DNA of 64,000 nt from Rhodocyclaceae bacterium (GTDB lineage: Bacteria > Pseudomonadota > Gammaproteobacteria > Burkholderiales > Rhodocyclaceae). The stretch lies in the NCBI GenBank assembly GCA_006218025.1, contig VBWA01000001.1, positions 186,001 through 250,000 on the forward strand. Reading direction: 5' to 3'. This document shows, piece by piece, positions 28,801 to 32,394 of the stretch (positions within the stretch are counted from its first letter, which is position 1; each line of letters opens with the position of its first letter). The position numbers and the translations under genes are program-made. The notes beneath the pieces were generated by a model. That model did no database searches. It was not told where the DNA came from and saw nothing but the letters and a program-made list of their open reading frames with translations.

Positions 28801-30569
28801 TGAAATTCCAGGGCGTAATGCGTGCCGGCCTGCAGCGACGTGAGCTGGCTGTCGACTTCCTCGCCACCAAAACTCGTTTCGATCCAGCCGGGGACATGCC
28901 CGTTGCCGGGGCTGAGCGTGAAAGGCGTACTGGCTCCGCCGGGCAGGTCGTCGGTGCCCTGCTGACGCGTGGACAAGAGGTAGGTGCCGTGGCCGGAAGC
29001 GGCCGATACTTCAAGATAATAGACGCCACCGGCACCCGGCGCGGTGAAGCCGACCCGCGCATCGAGCGCGCCGCCGCCATTGTTGGTTCTGGCGACCGCA
29101 TTACCGCTGGCATCGAGCAGCGTCAGGATCGGGTCGAGCCCGGCACCTTCGCCGTGGTTGTTGGGTTGGGCAACGAAATTATAGGACCGCCCGCCGCCGA
29201 GGATGATCTTGTACACATCCTTGTCGCCGCCCTGCCCGATCGCGCCGTAGGCCGCCGAGCCGATGCCGATGGCGGCGGTCGCCAAGGAATAGGTATTGGG
29301 CTGGTCGTCGTCGTCCTCAATGATGCTGCGGGAGGCGCTGCCCGACATGATCGTGGCGTTGGTGGGGTCGCGCAGGACGACGTTGAAGCTCTCGTCGCTC
29401 AACTCGACCAGGTTGTCGCCCGCCACCTGTACCGTGATCAGCATGCTGGTCTCGGTCGGGGCAAAGGTCAGGATGCCGCCAGGCAGTACACCACCGACGA
29501 AATCGGACCCGGTTGCGCTGTCGCCCCAACCTCCCGCCAGGCTCCAGACCACCGTTGATGTTTCTACGGTGGTGCCTTGGCGCGTAACAATAAAGCTGAA
29601 TGGGGTGGCGGTACCGCTGGCCCCCTCCATCAGGTCAGCCGCTTCGCCCGCAGCGACGGCGATACTGAACTGCGGCAAGGCCGAGCCGCCGTCCGCATCG
29701 CCTATCATTCCCGAGGCCATGCCCGGATTGCCGCCGCCATAGGAAGAAGCGATCACCGCCCCGGTCGACGGATTGGACAACTGGATGCTGAAATTCTCGT
29801 TGGGCTCGGCAATGCCCTCGCCGGCAATCTGGAGGGTAATCGTCGCGGTGGTCTGGCCCGCGGTGAAGCTGACCGTGCCGCTGGGGAAGGTGCCGCCGAA
29901 ATCAGCCGCATTGGCCGGGTTATAGCTACCCGCTGTCGGCGTCGGCACATACCAATCCGCCGTCGCGCCGGTGCTGGTGTCGCCGACGCGAACCACCGTC
30001 ACGACCCAGTTTGACGACGCGGAGAGGCTCTCCGTCTGGAAAATGTTCCCGCTCTGGAAACCAATGCGCGATTGCACCGGAGTCGTCTGCGACACGGCGA
30101 GATCAAAAATGTACTCGAGCCCGCCGCCCACGGTATCGAAGGGCGTGACGCGAATGTAATAGTCGCCCGCATCGAGCAAGGCGATATCGAGGGTCTCGCC
30201 AGTATTGCCCGATCTGATGCTGCGGCCATAAACCGTCACGCCGCTCGCGTCGAGAACCCTCACGTCGACGTCGCGGCCGGCTGCCAAGCTGCTCAAGCTG
30301 ACGTGCAGGTCAGCAAGGCTGCTTAGGGTGACCTTGAAGAGATCGGAGGGATCCAATGGACCGACCGCGCCGCTGATGGAAACCGGCGTTGTCAAGGTTC
30401 CAAGATCGTAGGCAGATGTAAAAAGGCTGCCGGAATCGATGAGCGTAGGCATATCGTCGTCCTCTACTGAAGCATGGGCGGTGCTAACCAATCCAAGTAT
30501 AGCTCCGCTTGCCCCCGTTAGCTGTATTGAGAAATCTTCCGATGATTCATTCAGGTTATCGCCGGCCAC
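7842..30569 (-). CDS. Giant Calx-beta/PPC/delta-60 repeat protein with degenerate clostripain domain
   Basis: A single frame of about 7,575 residues, presumably exported by the adjacent type I system. I count about 29 Calx-beta-like modules by their VAGDxxxExxExFxVxL signature and about 23 PPC-like modules (GDxDWYxVxLxAGxxYxF). There is one block of seven delta-60 repeats (about residues 1600-1995), three cadherin/He_PIG-like Ig modules, and a C-terminal C11/clostripain-like domain (about 7227-7575). The C11 His site reads WDRNGGG and the Cys site reads GFDSNLA, so both catalytic residues appear lost. I noticed no cysteine in the translation and no RTX nonapeptides. The 5' end is odd: the first module is only the last third of a Calx-beta domain, there is no upstream in-frame ATG, and an in-frame stop lies at 30609-30611. 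The usable starts are GTG 30569 or ATG 30452, which has AGAGGA upstream. Calx-beta modules bind calcium, so a calcium-stiffened adhesin is likely. Confidence 0.85.
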   Translation of the reverse strand: MAGDNLNESSEDFSIQLTGASGAILGLVSTAHASVEDDDMPTLIDSGSLFTSAYDLGTLTTPVSISGAVGPLDPSDLFKVTLSSLADLHVSLSSLAAGRDVDVRVLDASGVTVYGRSIRSGNTGETLDIALLDAGDYYIRVTPFDTVGGGLEYIFDLAVSQTTPVQSRIGFQSGNIFQTESLSASSNWVVTVVRVGDTSTGATADWYVPTPTAGSYNPANAADFGGTFPSGTVSFTAGQTTATITLQIAGEGIAEPNENFSIQLSNPSTGAVIASSYGGGNPGMASGMIGDADGGSALPQFSIAVAAGEAADLMEGASGTATPFSFIVTRQGTTVETSTVVWSLAGGWGDSATGSDFVGGVLPGGILTFAPTETSMLITVQVAGDNLVELSDESFNVVLRDPTNATIMSGSASRSIIEDDDDQPNTYSLATAAIGIGSAAYGAIGQGGDKDVYKIILGGGRSYNFVAQPNNHGEGAGLDPILTLLDASGNAVARTNNGGGALDARVGFTAPGAGGVYYLEVSAASGHGTYLLSTRQQGTDDLPGGASTPFTLSPGNGHVPGWIETSFGGEEVDSQLTSLQAGTHYALEFQHPDTYRLEIEVVDRTTGLVVATVNEFLPPHGSPDGYVNRGFEIVAPTTGEYLINVKGTVPGGTLGHYTLNLEALDAFHDSSTAPGSVVGIQAFGTQVMENNTTASTQNFYVYRRGNLETASTVNWTLDAPGGTATTTAGTFYYADTADFTLAHATSGTVSFAAGQSMAFLSFDVNGDVELENVERYSVTLSGAVNSGIEPGGGSAGASIWASDGTPGTITMSTFSIANGSGSVTEGSGTGTTDMVFTVNRTGFTDTATTLGYVVQGSAPQVNGASADVADFLPGQFEVTQTVSFAASQAVAYITVGIARDTEFEAREIYSIRMVPPADSQTAQSNGGASINDDDQGASPYSYTLFRTDVAEGTSDMMGNFFNLSIQRPTATADAVLHWQLLPADSGLSADGSDFFGGVLPGGDISLSAGQTLGAIMIDLAGDEIAEPNESLRLEVFDVTSPSVTMQALPTLNLTILNDDGTYFSILPKAGHELLEGNARLREDTTATATTATPFVFTVNRSGSTDAAASVDWTLNAGQGGGNQATLSDFASGSATTGTVMFTSGQSAQNITVWVQGDYDASERDEGFNVYLTASGNSFYGPGSETWMRIGSDDDAIIGSPSAMASITSGTVTVTAVSMAIGSSLASDRTRIELAGDKDWFKVELSSGATYAFAAASPSGDTLDPVLTLFAADGSTQLAFDDNSLGGTGARLTYTASTAGTYYIEVKDKTGAGLGSYGLTSRAAFGDDFAGDDTTHGELGNHGLVQDKFGFIETPGDHDWYRVNRLSAGLTYNFYLGATQVGAGDATIDLLQWDSGSSTYATVASVSTSSPGELAGGKNYELAYTPTATGEYYISISGPQGMGWLLGVGDIITPSGQGYFGSTMGVDYAIEALAPNVYEGDTGDQAVMFHVYRTGMTGEAGSVEWHANIAGTPPPGVDPADVSDFLGGTLPSGTVYFLPGEAHAVITVHVAGDTLTENNEAFGVELLNPLSSGTLTAGLSYGYEGAASIIRNDDGMAPFLTPAGTPDAAFDTDGKLLTDFSADTDSGRSVVVQPDGKIVVGGNARIGSTDEFALARYNADGSLDTGFGSGGKVTANWDSLGNVGQMALQLQADGKILVGYTGSGLNADFAVTRYNADGTLDTGFGSGGTVLSPVGISDDYGRSIAVQADGKIVLAGSTFDGVKYDFALTRYNANGTLDAGFGSGGTIITPVGPTTGEGQSVAIQADGRIVVAGFAWNGSNHDFALVRYNASGTLDTSFGTGGKVMTVFGTTNDFGYSVAVQADGKILVGGSASNGSNDDFAIARYNADGSLDSSFGSGGKVLVPVSVSGNDAGRSLAVQPDGRIVLTGNAGLDLAVVRLNSDGTLDGSFGTGGKYIVDFGSNDTGYGLAVQADGNIVAAGQSGGDFALVRVHGGGLPDQQVLEGGNFNLTVPANLFTDPNADPLTYSATLADGSPLPAWLDFNPVTRNFSGTPGIGDLGAIDVKLTASDGSFAATDTFALTVASTVFHTYAIGGVASQNEGGARLRETTTGSVTSTPFVYTVVRSGSVETDSTIDWNLRLMDGPGNAANLADFSGTTAGSLSFTASQTAQSLTVLVTGDYDSSERDEWFQVHLSGAGVSLWAPDSFVTSTILSDDDRFIGTATLSTTLTALPIAVGSALSNSRTRIEVAGDKDWYKVELVAGTPYQISATAPSNVGLDPVVALYNAAGTAVSGASNDNSLGGKNALVNFTATTSGAYYFEVKGASTATGQYGISIRSNPTLDDLPNSDETPAELAPTPLGLGRYGVIETAGDSDYVRVMQLSAGVTYTFRLDALNVGAGDANFGLWSVDWPSGTAEFSPVASIAEASTSDTAGKTYLLTTTPTVDGEYFLSVTGPEGMRWKASHPAYPMIGTDVYYGGTPGGFDYAIETVAPNIAEGNTGVQEVLFSIYRNGSTQEGGSVAWQTTFPPGLPTGVDYADASDFFGGVMPSGTVTFAPGEAHQVITVKVAGDTQLESDEGFMVELSNPLSFGTLTASLNSAYSQAGTIIRSEEKTSFLMIHPLLPQILDEGSGGVPSQHFWDVMRSGDLSTVTRVTWTIQPHGASPAAASDFVGATAGIVTFLAGESFATIAAEVAGDDTVEANEDFTVKLVASGGHFYDFAHSGSLTQTMSTEVSTIVNDDIPVAGEFTIQFKGSPVQGSGSFDIPRKAEGGALLREASRPATTGTTPFVFTVTRTDANGGISVVDWQLDTNGWGGHATASDFTGDTAGSVLFTAGQLARDVTIGVVADYDFSEFREWFGVRLYTGGVPYFNTSMPGYGEAAYVDIVSDDDYFIGAASATVGSTTLTAQQGAVGMSFQGGYGALEVAGDQDWIKLELAAGVKYDFIAFKDGDTSTLDPSLRLLAGNGSTVLASDDNGLFAPNARLTYTAPTAGSYYISVQGSGTGEYGFVSSARLGDDYAGSTATHGQLVMRDSGNDAFGTIQTGDDGDWLRVHLDAGTSYTFRSGMMGGTGGNPRMFSLIDGETGTPVTITTAASSTQGAMSEYTLSYTTSGVSGDYYLAIDGGEGMFWNVYLDSSSTGMSTVTAYGIEAIQSNIAEGDTGEQVAYFKIFRDGYTNDTAVVAWHVDTPLPGVPFAPTDSNDFVGGVMASGTVTFAAGEMTTLITVRIAGDMLDEGDEAFSVILDTSPVVSAYERVNVAIRSDDAPAIISVSAPTEVTEGIAYVVTLTRTGNTRYNTVVNWELAAPQLGPDVYPVNSNYVAPSDFTGAVTRPTGTVSFASGATTAFITLATAPDGIIEPDESFTLNYFVTNGLFDGTASTASNAVTLVNNDSTHSLGTPTYIITAPAAKAEGGAIAREAPAPATIGATPYVFTVTRAGNTAESSAVNWKLDAAETNYGFGNHATSNDRATNQPGFGEISFTAGQVTAQLTVNIAADYNRDTQNLNEIDEWFGVILDSGTASARTTIRNDDDRFIGAATAVSGTTTLTAAPQAIGLTRAGSRSRIEFAGDQDWFKVELSAGQTYTFDLLGGPPGSSSSFDPVLKLVTATGSELANGGAASGVNFEEIVYTPTASGSYYLAVQGTGTATGDYTLVTRSADMSDGYSNDSSTTARLVSATNSIGRTGRIDSTGDQDWMSLTLDSLAATNYTITYTALAQQRGDTVSFTVWDNFATGTLAPPTVLTATAAGQWLTGTVSVDANNADDFVAVSGSQGVLWNARVTATAGGESPNSASVTTYGVESYANLVEEGNANATGSTAGVHQVFFNVYRTGLSNEAGSVDWWISSSDVSAADFIGATSGTVFFSAGEANQNAAVFVSGDALDEGNEAFDFQLSNAVYGTAAAALHSTEDSARVTILDDERNRFSIAAVDARRLEGSPSGTSTVTSSTPFVFAVSRAGLTTGTATVEWNVAGGDVSADDFTAGSVPSGTLTFDVGQSIRFLTIGVAADSNVEDNEDFTVTLSNALVGAGATATIVVDSADGAILNDDRLDRGASTTGLATAVLTLPVATTEATTVISDFVGASDRDDYYQIVLNEPGNLKVTLSDLGSNANLRLLLADGSTLSSSNSGTQNEFIAKNGLAVGTYYVHVQQYSGDTEYELEVKAEQFSAGAAPDVYVFPAAADRGEGNTGSTPFVFTVMRSGDLSSSSKVQWNLAGNSTTLVPGTASANDFAGATSLYPSGTLTFAANVGMMLLTVNAAGDTTAEGDEGFRVNLTGIANANIAIGSVDAVIRNDDAIQDQGGNSLALASDRGFLGVVPQQIDDYVGSVDGNDYYRIKLASASDLRLQLTGLRANANIELLPGAGGSPVAVSAYGGAADEVIALNGVAAGTYVVRVYAQTGADTNYTLRMSALPPLPTLGIVANTPALSEGASATTTPFTFTINRTGDLSREGSVSWRAVATLPNVNDDDFVGDMPEGSVSFSEGQSSAIITVDVAGDGDVELDETFLIELHTPLNVSLSATQRSAAAVIVNDDRIVPPPALVLQSGSAFQAEGSAGTTATYTFTVIRAGDVEQLATASTVEWVVDSRAPGLNEDDFVGGVLPAGTVSFATGAATATITVQVAGDNIEEANEAFAVRLTEAEWGQIIGGADTAVALILNDDVPPPPAVVAIEPLDGLLASVFKAEGTSSVTTDYVYNIVRTAGDNNAVVNLTWQVEAPRMGGATGDDFFGGVLPSGTFTLPAFVPSGTVTMQTAQLTIQVAGDATVEFDEAFFVRLTGAEGGLIDRFGSTSLGLIVNDDVANRYLIEAFTPSLDEGSPVSDTTATDFTFTVTRAGDTSGAGTIGWSVIQLGVGVTADDFFGGAIPSGTVSFDAGSATAMITISVAQDTLQESNEVFAVRLDNPSTGGELDPFDSVAVATIQNDDTTATAAVVPTVSIEALTASLDEGNAAGYDFVLSRVGGLTGTSVVRYAVTSGQASVNGADFVESLTGTVSFAIGDAAATIHLSSAEDSFFESDESFQVNLTSVSNVLISASAGQAVATIENDDLPATVSVLLDGSTAAEQFEGNNTAGAATYKFVVSRDPSADLSLAGTVKWTLGGADAGLVAADFSTPITGIASFSTGATTAVTVTVKAFADTVQEANESFFLELSDPVNMLLDTGNSRVDAVIKNDDSPAVISINASDASKQEGSTLGASGFTNFVFQVTRDGSQPASAITAKWTVSSAGNSGLTAGDFFGNVLPSGTVTLGIADTVKEITVKVASDLIQETDEAFKLTLSDARNATVSAAGSVASGNIVNDDGLPRFSISPQDLPLAEANVGSSSSYVFTVTRSEVVGIPYSVNWFVTDVPGGASANAADFVGGILPSGTLSFASAETTKTITVKVAGDTLSELDETFALSVVDFNGVRPRETTAVGRILNSDDDAGDNAAAALTLSSTLPPPTFYFNSFADGHTDVDWFKLSLTSGFTYRFALVSPVAGARLDVRDASGDSLADSDSRDNWVVATPGAGTFYLVAGNSLEKTGTYNIVISRSVSGAGSWPASGSVSTTATLALNTVPASGFLEADGDVQYKVSLTAGTAYNFAAHTPTGGATALSFNLYGTPTATATALATASVTSGAEWDDAALSFTPATSGTYYLDVAGTADELYQVEGAPANYAPTTATLAISSAQASLAEGSSIGGQTPFVFNVARRGATQNTVTVRYETTVTTVAGQANATDFFGGSLPAGTLTFAPGELFKAITIMVAQDQALEGDEAFSVKLTNPAGATLATASASASIRNDDTAPTIAVAAMSESLPEGDSGYSAQVFRVSRSGAVGGESKVNWSIAGATATGIGAAAATDFVGGVLPTGTLTFAANQTEKFVTVLVTGDTTVEGNEAFDLVLASPTGASLDTSATRARAVITNDDVVAPTLVITTLEGSKSEGNSATSAYTFSIERIGDTSKKTVAVWGVTRVIGGAAVSDFAGGVLPAGTVTMAAGISAVTVTVNVAGDTNNEVDEAFRVKILQATNGVVGSVGGTAIGNIRNDDNIGAVGVDSTRIDLAGNTRDLAYDVGVIGSTTRNFSDFVGNADKNDYYRFVTTARGKLQMNLTGLTPDSDIQLLSSTGSFIAGSAQAGVTPENLVIDNLEAGTYYVRAYQFLGNINYTLKLTSTANADNAGDTFAAARNVGALGANEMSYSDYVGGADKDYYVFTTTSASSFRLTMAGDSPNADVRLLDGSGQIITPDNVGGGLDSSSSELISVSNLAAGKYYVWVYPASGTINYTVRMSATPTSQSVDSSVADEATYTLSSTVMTTVSNAVGDADAADYFKIVTTQLSNLRANLTGLGADADLVLLQSDRTTPIAYSTNAGNSAESVGFDNLAAGTYYIKVAQQSGSTTYNLTMAATAPNPTDGAGNVFTAAKPVSVGPTPLVVTEAIGYGTDTVADWYSFVLPTTTVAADYVFNLGLAGMSANADVELYQRTAAGTTIAALTLVNSGSTAGAADEAFTANLSAGTYYVQVDPAVAGEKTAYNLSLQAYANRAADNNDSTGTAGSMNVGTVAAPTITATSTATTVTATAKDFVGVSDRDDYFQFVLETAAGTTANYGVNVTLALAGLGAGSNADLELLDSTGAVVALSNAGGVTAENIAVNGLVAGSAYYAHVLQKAGESNYTLTLTSKIGTAPTDAAGNSAGAAKVVTLTSVASSYADYFDDTDSQDWYRFSVATASNLRARVQGLSADADLTLYESDGTTIRGQQTIASPNGLFAADGLTAGTYYVKASQTTAGTHSNYSLSLAAGADDYRATTATTGTFTATTATVTGAIEAAGDIDWIGVSLTTGTWIVRQQGTGTTGKLGDALIYGIYGDPDADTTFALMPGTSNDDADGTTKDARAVFNVTTEGTYYIAAAGYGNATGSYSVTLSDTNQSPVVVNPMPDQSAPEGHGFTVRLPWNTFGDPDGQNLTLTWANQQELVDAGVTWLSFDATARLFVATSVPTAAPDIVVRVQASDGSLVTSDDFVIRTPAAGDDFAATTATTGSVAAGSFARGNINAPGDVDWFSVVLTNGDSYSVDLRGASSALGTLVDPVLLGLYDSSGVAVSSDVARDYIGTESRLNYSATASGTYYIAASGQGSESGTYAISLSSGSNAVPVLDGTAYTASIANADSRGVRYLEAREGTAFRFQLPSDLFTDAESGQLTYTATLGDGKALPSWLTFNAATRTFTGTPPAAGNDLDIRIAARDPLGQFAATDFTLRTPPPANLPNAKWTVMVYVDADSNQAPYALKDLNELESVLMPSGVNVVVMWDSSGAADTKRGRLTYDTDMQNFKSVLTAVAPTERNMGDPATLTEFIDWGASNYRADNYALVVWDRNGGGLTGMGVDFTSGRASLSASELNRAIDNSTIGQVDLLGFDSNLAANIELVTEVANQADFVVGTEALSKADGWDYAGWLLQLAANPNMTDAQLATAAQDSYFAYYGNNAATTLQGATSSQVSALTTALGAFVTAAADMSGTERTAIQAAVSANRLQGDASLVDLRGLATTLDADAAITGDIETAAQQLVTELNNQLGSGSLSVFVAGNAGGAAAADYNAGNYRFVADSDWKSFNTTLFSS
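24590..25780 (-). repeat. Seven delta-60 (beta-propeller) repeats inside the giant gene
   Basis: Seven units of about 52 residues follow the pattern VQxDGKIxxxG...DFALxRYNxDGTLDxxFGxGGKV. They are preceded by a lone AAFDTDGKLLTDF strand that could close the ring. Seven units plus a closing strand fit one seven-bladed propeller. The DNA repeats are visibly similar but diverged. The block is flanked by Calx-beta modules upstream and an Ig-like He_PIG module downstream. Confidence 0.8.
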
Positions 30570-30923
30570 CGGCTCAACTTCTTTTTCCCGCGCCCCCAGT
30601 ACACTCGTTTAGCAGCAAAAAGATAGGAAAAACCGCACAGACCCCAAGGGAAATTTGACCGTGTAGCAGAGCGCGTAGGACAGAAGTCTTAACCGCATGA
30701 CCCGAAGTATCCTCGCCCTTTGCCACCAATCAAATACCCATTTTCCGGTAATACGGTAAAACGCTGACTCGCATGCAAAGGCGATTGGAGCAGACGACCC
30801 CCGACTGGACTCGACCGCAGTTCCAGCCTGGACCGAGGCCAGCTCCGACCATGTCGAGTTCAGGCGGTGAGACGGCCGGTGCGGTACGCAAGCTTCGTCG
30901 CGGGCCCTGCGGCGCGGTCAATG
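30570..30923. other. Gap upstream of the giant gene
   Basis: No gene is supported in these 354 bases. On the minus strand a weak sigma-70-like pair TTGATT-N16-GATACT (about 30710-30735) could drive the giant gene. An imperfect palindrome TTTACCGTATTACCGGAAA covers about 30742-30761. The first 39 bases upstream of 30569 stay open but do not resemble a Calx-beta domain. Confidence 0.35.
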
Positions 30924-31400
30924 CTAATGCTTGTGCTCGACCGCCGGCTTGCTTGCATTTGCCAGAGGTTTGACCGGCGCCTTGACCTCGATCGTGCTGC
31001 GCTTCTTGTCCTTGCCTTCGACCACCAGCGTCATCGGCACGGTGTCGCCTTCCTTCATCTGCTGCTTGAGGTCCATCAGCATCACGTGATAGCCGCCGGA
31101 CTTGAGTTCGACCGTCTTGCCGGCCGGCAGATCGAGGCCATTGGGCAGGGCGCGCATTTTCATGACGTCCTTGTCCATCGCCATCTCGTGGATCTCGACG
31201 ATGCCGGCGACCGGCGATCTGGCTTCGACCAGACGCGCGTCCTGGGCCGAAGTGATCTGCATGAAGGCTCCGGTGGCCTTTTGCTGCGATACGGTGGCGC
31301 GCACCCACGGGTCCTTGACGGTGACCTGGGCGTGGGCGGGAAGAATGAAGGCGGCGGAAACGAGTGCGGACAATGCGGTGACGCGGATGATGCGACTCAT
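30924..31400 (-). CDS. PCu(A)C-type periplasmic copper chaperone
   Basis: 158 residues with a clear signal peptide (residues 1-24, ending PAHAQ). The copper motif is present: His71 and Met73 in HEMAMDKDVMKM, and His105/Met107 in GYHVMLM. Family members bind Cu(I) in the periplasm and deliver it to the Cu(A) site of cytochrome oxidase. The C-terminal tail EHKH adds possible metal ligands. The start ATG at 31400 has an AAGGAG site 5 bp upstream. It appears monocistronic and diverges from gmk. Confidence 0.9.
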   Translation of the reverse strand: MSRIIRVTALSALVSAAFILPAHAQVTVKDPWVRATVSQQKATGAFMQITSAQDARLVEARSPVAGIVEIHEMAMDKDVMKMRALPNGLDLPAGKTVELKSGGYHVMLMDLKQQMKEGDTVPMTLVVEGKDKKRSTIEVKAPVKPLANASKPAVEHKH

Positions 31401-31541
31401 GAGAACTCCTTGCGAGTGGAAAAGTCCCGCGACAACGCGGAGAGGCGAAACGACAGCGGCTGAACGCTTCGGGGCATGGGCCGCGTATACTAATGCACGC
31501 TGCCCTCACCCGGGATTGACCCAACTCAAGCTTTGAAGACC

Positions 31542-32159
31542 ATGACCTCCGGTACCCTTTTCATCGTTGCGGCGCCCTCCGGCGCCGGCAAGACCACGCT
31601 GGTCGGCCGCCTGATGGCGGAAGACCCGCTGGTGCAGCACTCGATCTCCTACACCACCCGCGCCCCACGCCCCAGCGAACAGGACGGCCGCGAATACCAT
31701 TTCATCGATGCGCAGCGCTTTCTGGCCATGCGCGAGCGTGGCGAATTCGCCGAGTGGGCCGAAGTGCATGGCAATTTTTACGGCACCTCGCGCCTCTGGC
31801 TCGAGCAGCGCATGCAGGAAGGCCGCGACATCCTGCTGGAGATCGACTGGCAAGGTGCGCAGCAGATGCGCCGGCAGTTTCCCGAGGCAGTGAGCATTTT
31901 CGTCCTGCCGCCGTCGATAGCCGAACTGGAGCGCAGGCTGCGGGCCCGTGGCGCCGACAGTGAAGATGTCATAGCGCGCCGGGTGGCTGCCGCCTACGGC
32001 GAAATGCGCCACGTAGATGAGTTCGATTTTGTTATAATCAACAATGACTTGGATGTAGCGCTCGGCGAGCTCAAGGCCGCCGTGTGTGCTTCGCGTCTGC
32101 GTTTCCCGCGTCAGCGCGCCCGTCACCCCGACGTATTCCGCTTTCTTGATCAGGACTGA
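31542..32159 (+). CDS. gmk: Guanylate kinase
   Basis: Cytosolic kinase converting GMP to GDP with ATP. The 205-residue product has the P-loop [10 protein letters not shown] near its start, the GMP-binding segment [18 protein letters not shown], and the lid and Arg residues of RRLRARG. Length and ends match the family. I chose ATG 31542 rather than the TTG 9 bp upstream because family members start with M-x-x-GTLF/Y. It heads the conserved gmk-rpoZ-spoT run. Confidence 0.97.
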   Translation: MTSGTLFIVAAPSGAGKTTLVGRLMAEDPLVQHSISYTTRAPRPSEQDGREYHFIDAQRFLAMRERGEFAEWAEVHGNFYGTSRLWLEQRMQEGRDILLEIDWQGAQQMRRQFPEAVSIFVLPPSIAELERRLRARGADSEDVIARRVAAAYGEMRHVDEFDFVIINNDLDVALGELKAAVCASRLRFPRQRARHPDVFRFLDQD

Positions 32160-32164
32160 ACACC

Positions 32165-32371
32165 ATGGCCCGTGTCACCATTGACGATTGCATCAAACTC
32201 ATTCCCAACCGCTTTCAGCTGACCCTGGCGGCAACCTATCGCGCCCGCCAGCTCACGCTGGGCAGCACGCCGCAAGTCGATCCGGGCCGCGACAAGCCGA
32301 CCGTGATTGCCCTGCGCGAAATTGCCAGCGGCAAGGTCGGCATCGAAATCCTCAACCGCAGCCAGCCCTAA
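32165..32371 (+). CDS. rpoZ: RNA polymerase omega subunit
   Basis: 68 residues beginning [21 protein letters not shown], the family N-terminus, with the conserved helix RARQL and ALREIASGK. Omega helps assemble RNA polymerase and contributes to the ppGpp site, which fits its place 5 bp after gmk and just before spoT. An AGGA site precedes the ATG. Confidence 0.97.
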   Translation: MARVTIDDCIKLIPNRFQLTLAATYRARQLTLGSTPQVDPGRDKPTVIALREIASGKVGIEILNRSQP

Positions 32372-32394
32372 GCATCATGCGCACGAGGTGAAAC

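Noticed and set aside
7842-30569. RTX toxin or haemolysin.
   Set aside because: No GGxGxDxxx nonapeptides and no toxin domain; the modules are adhesive or structural.
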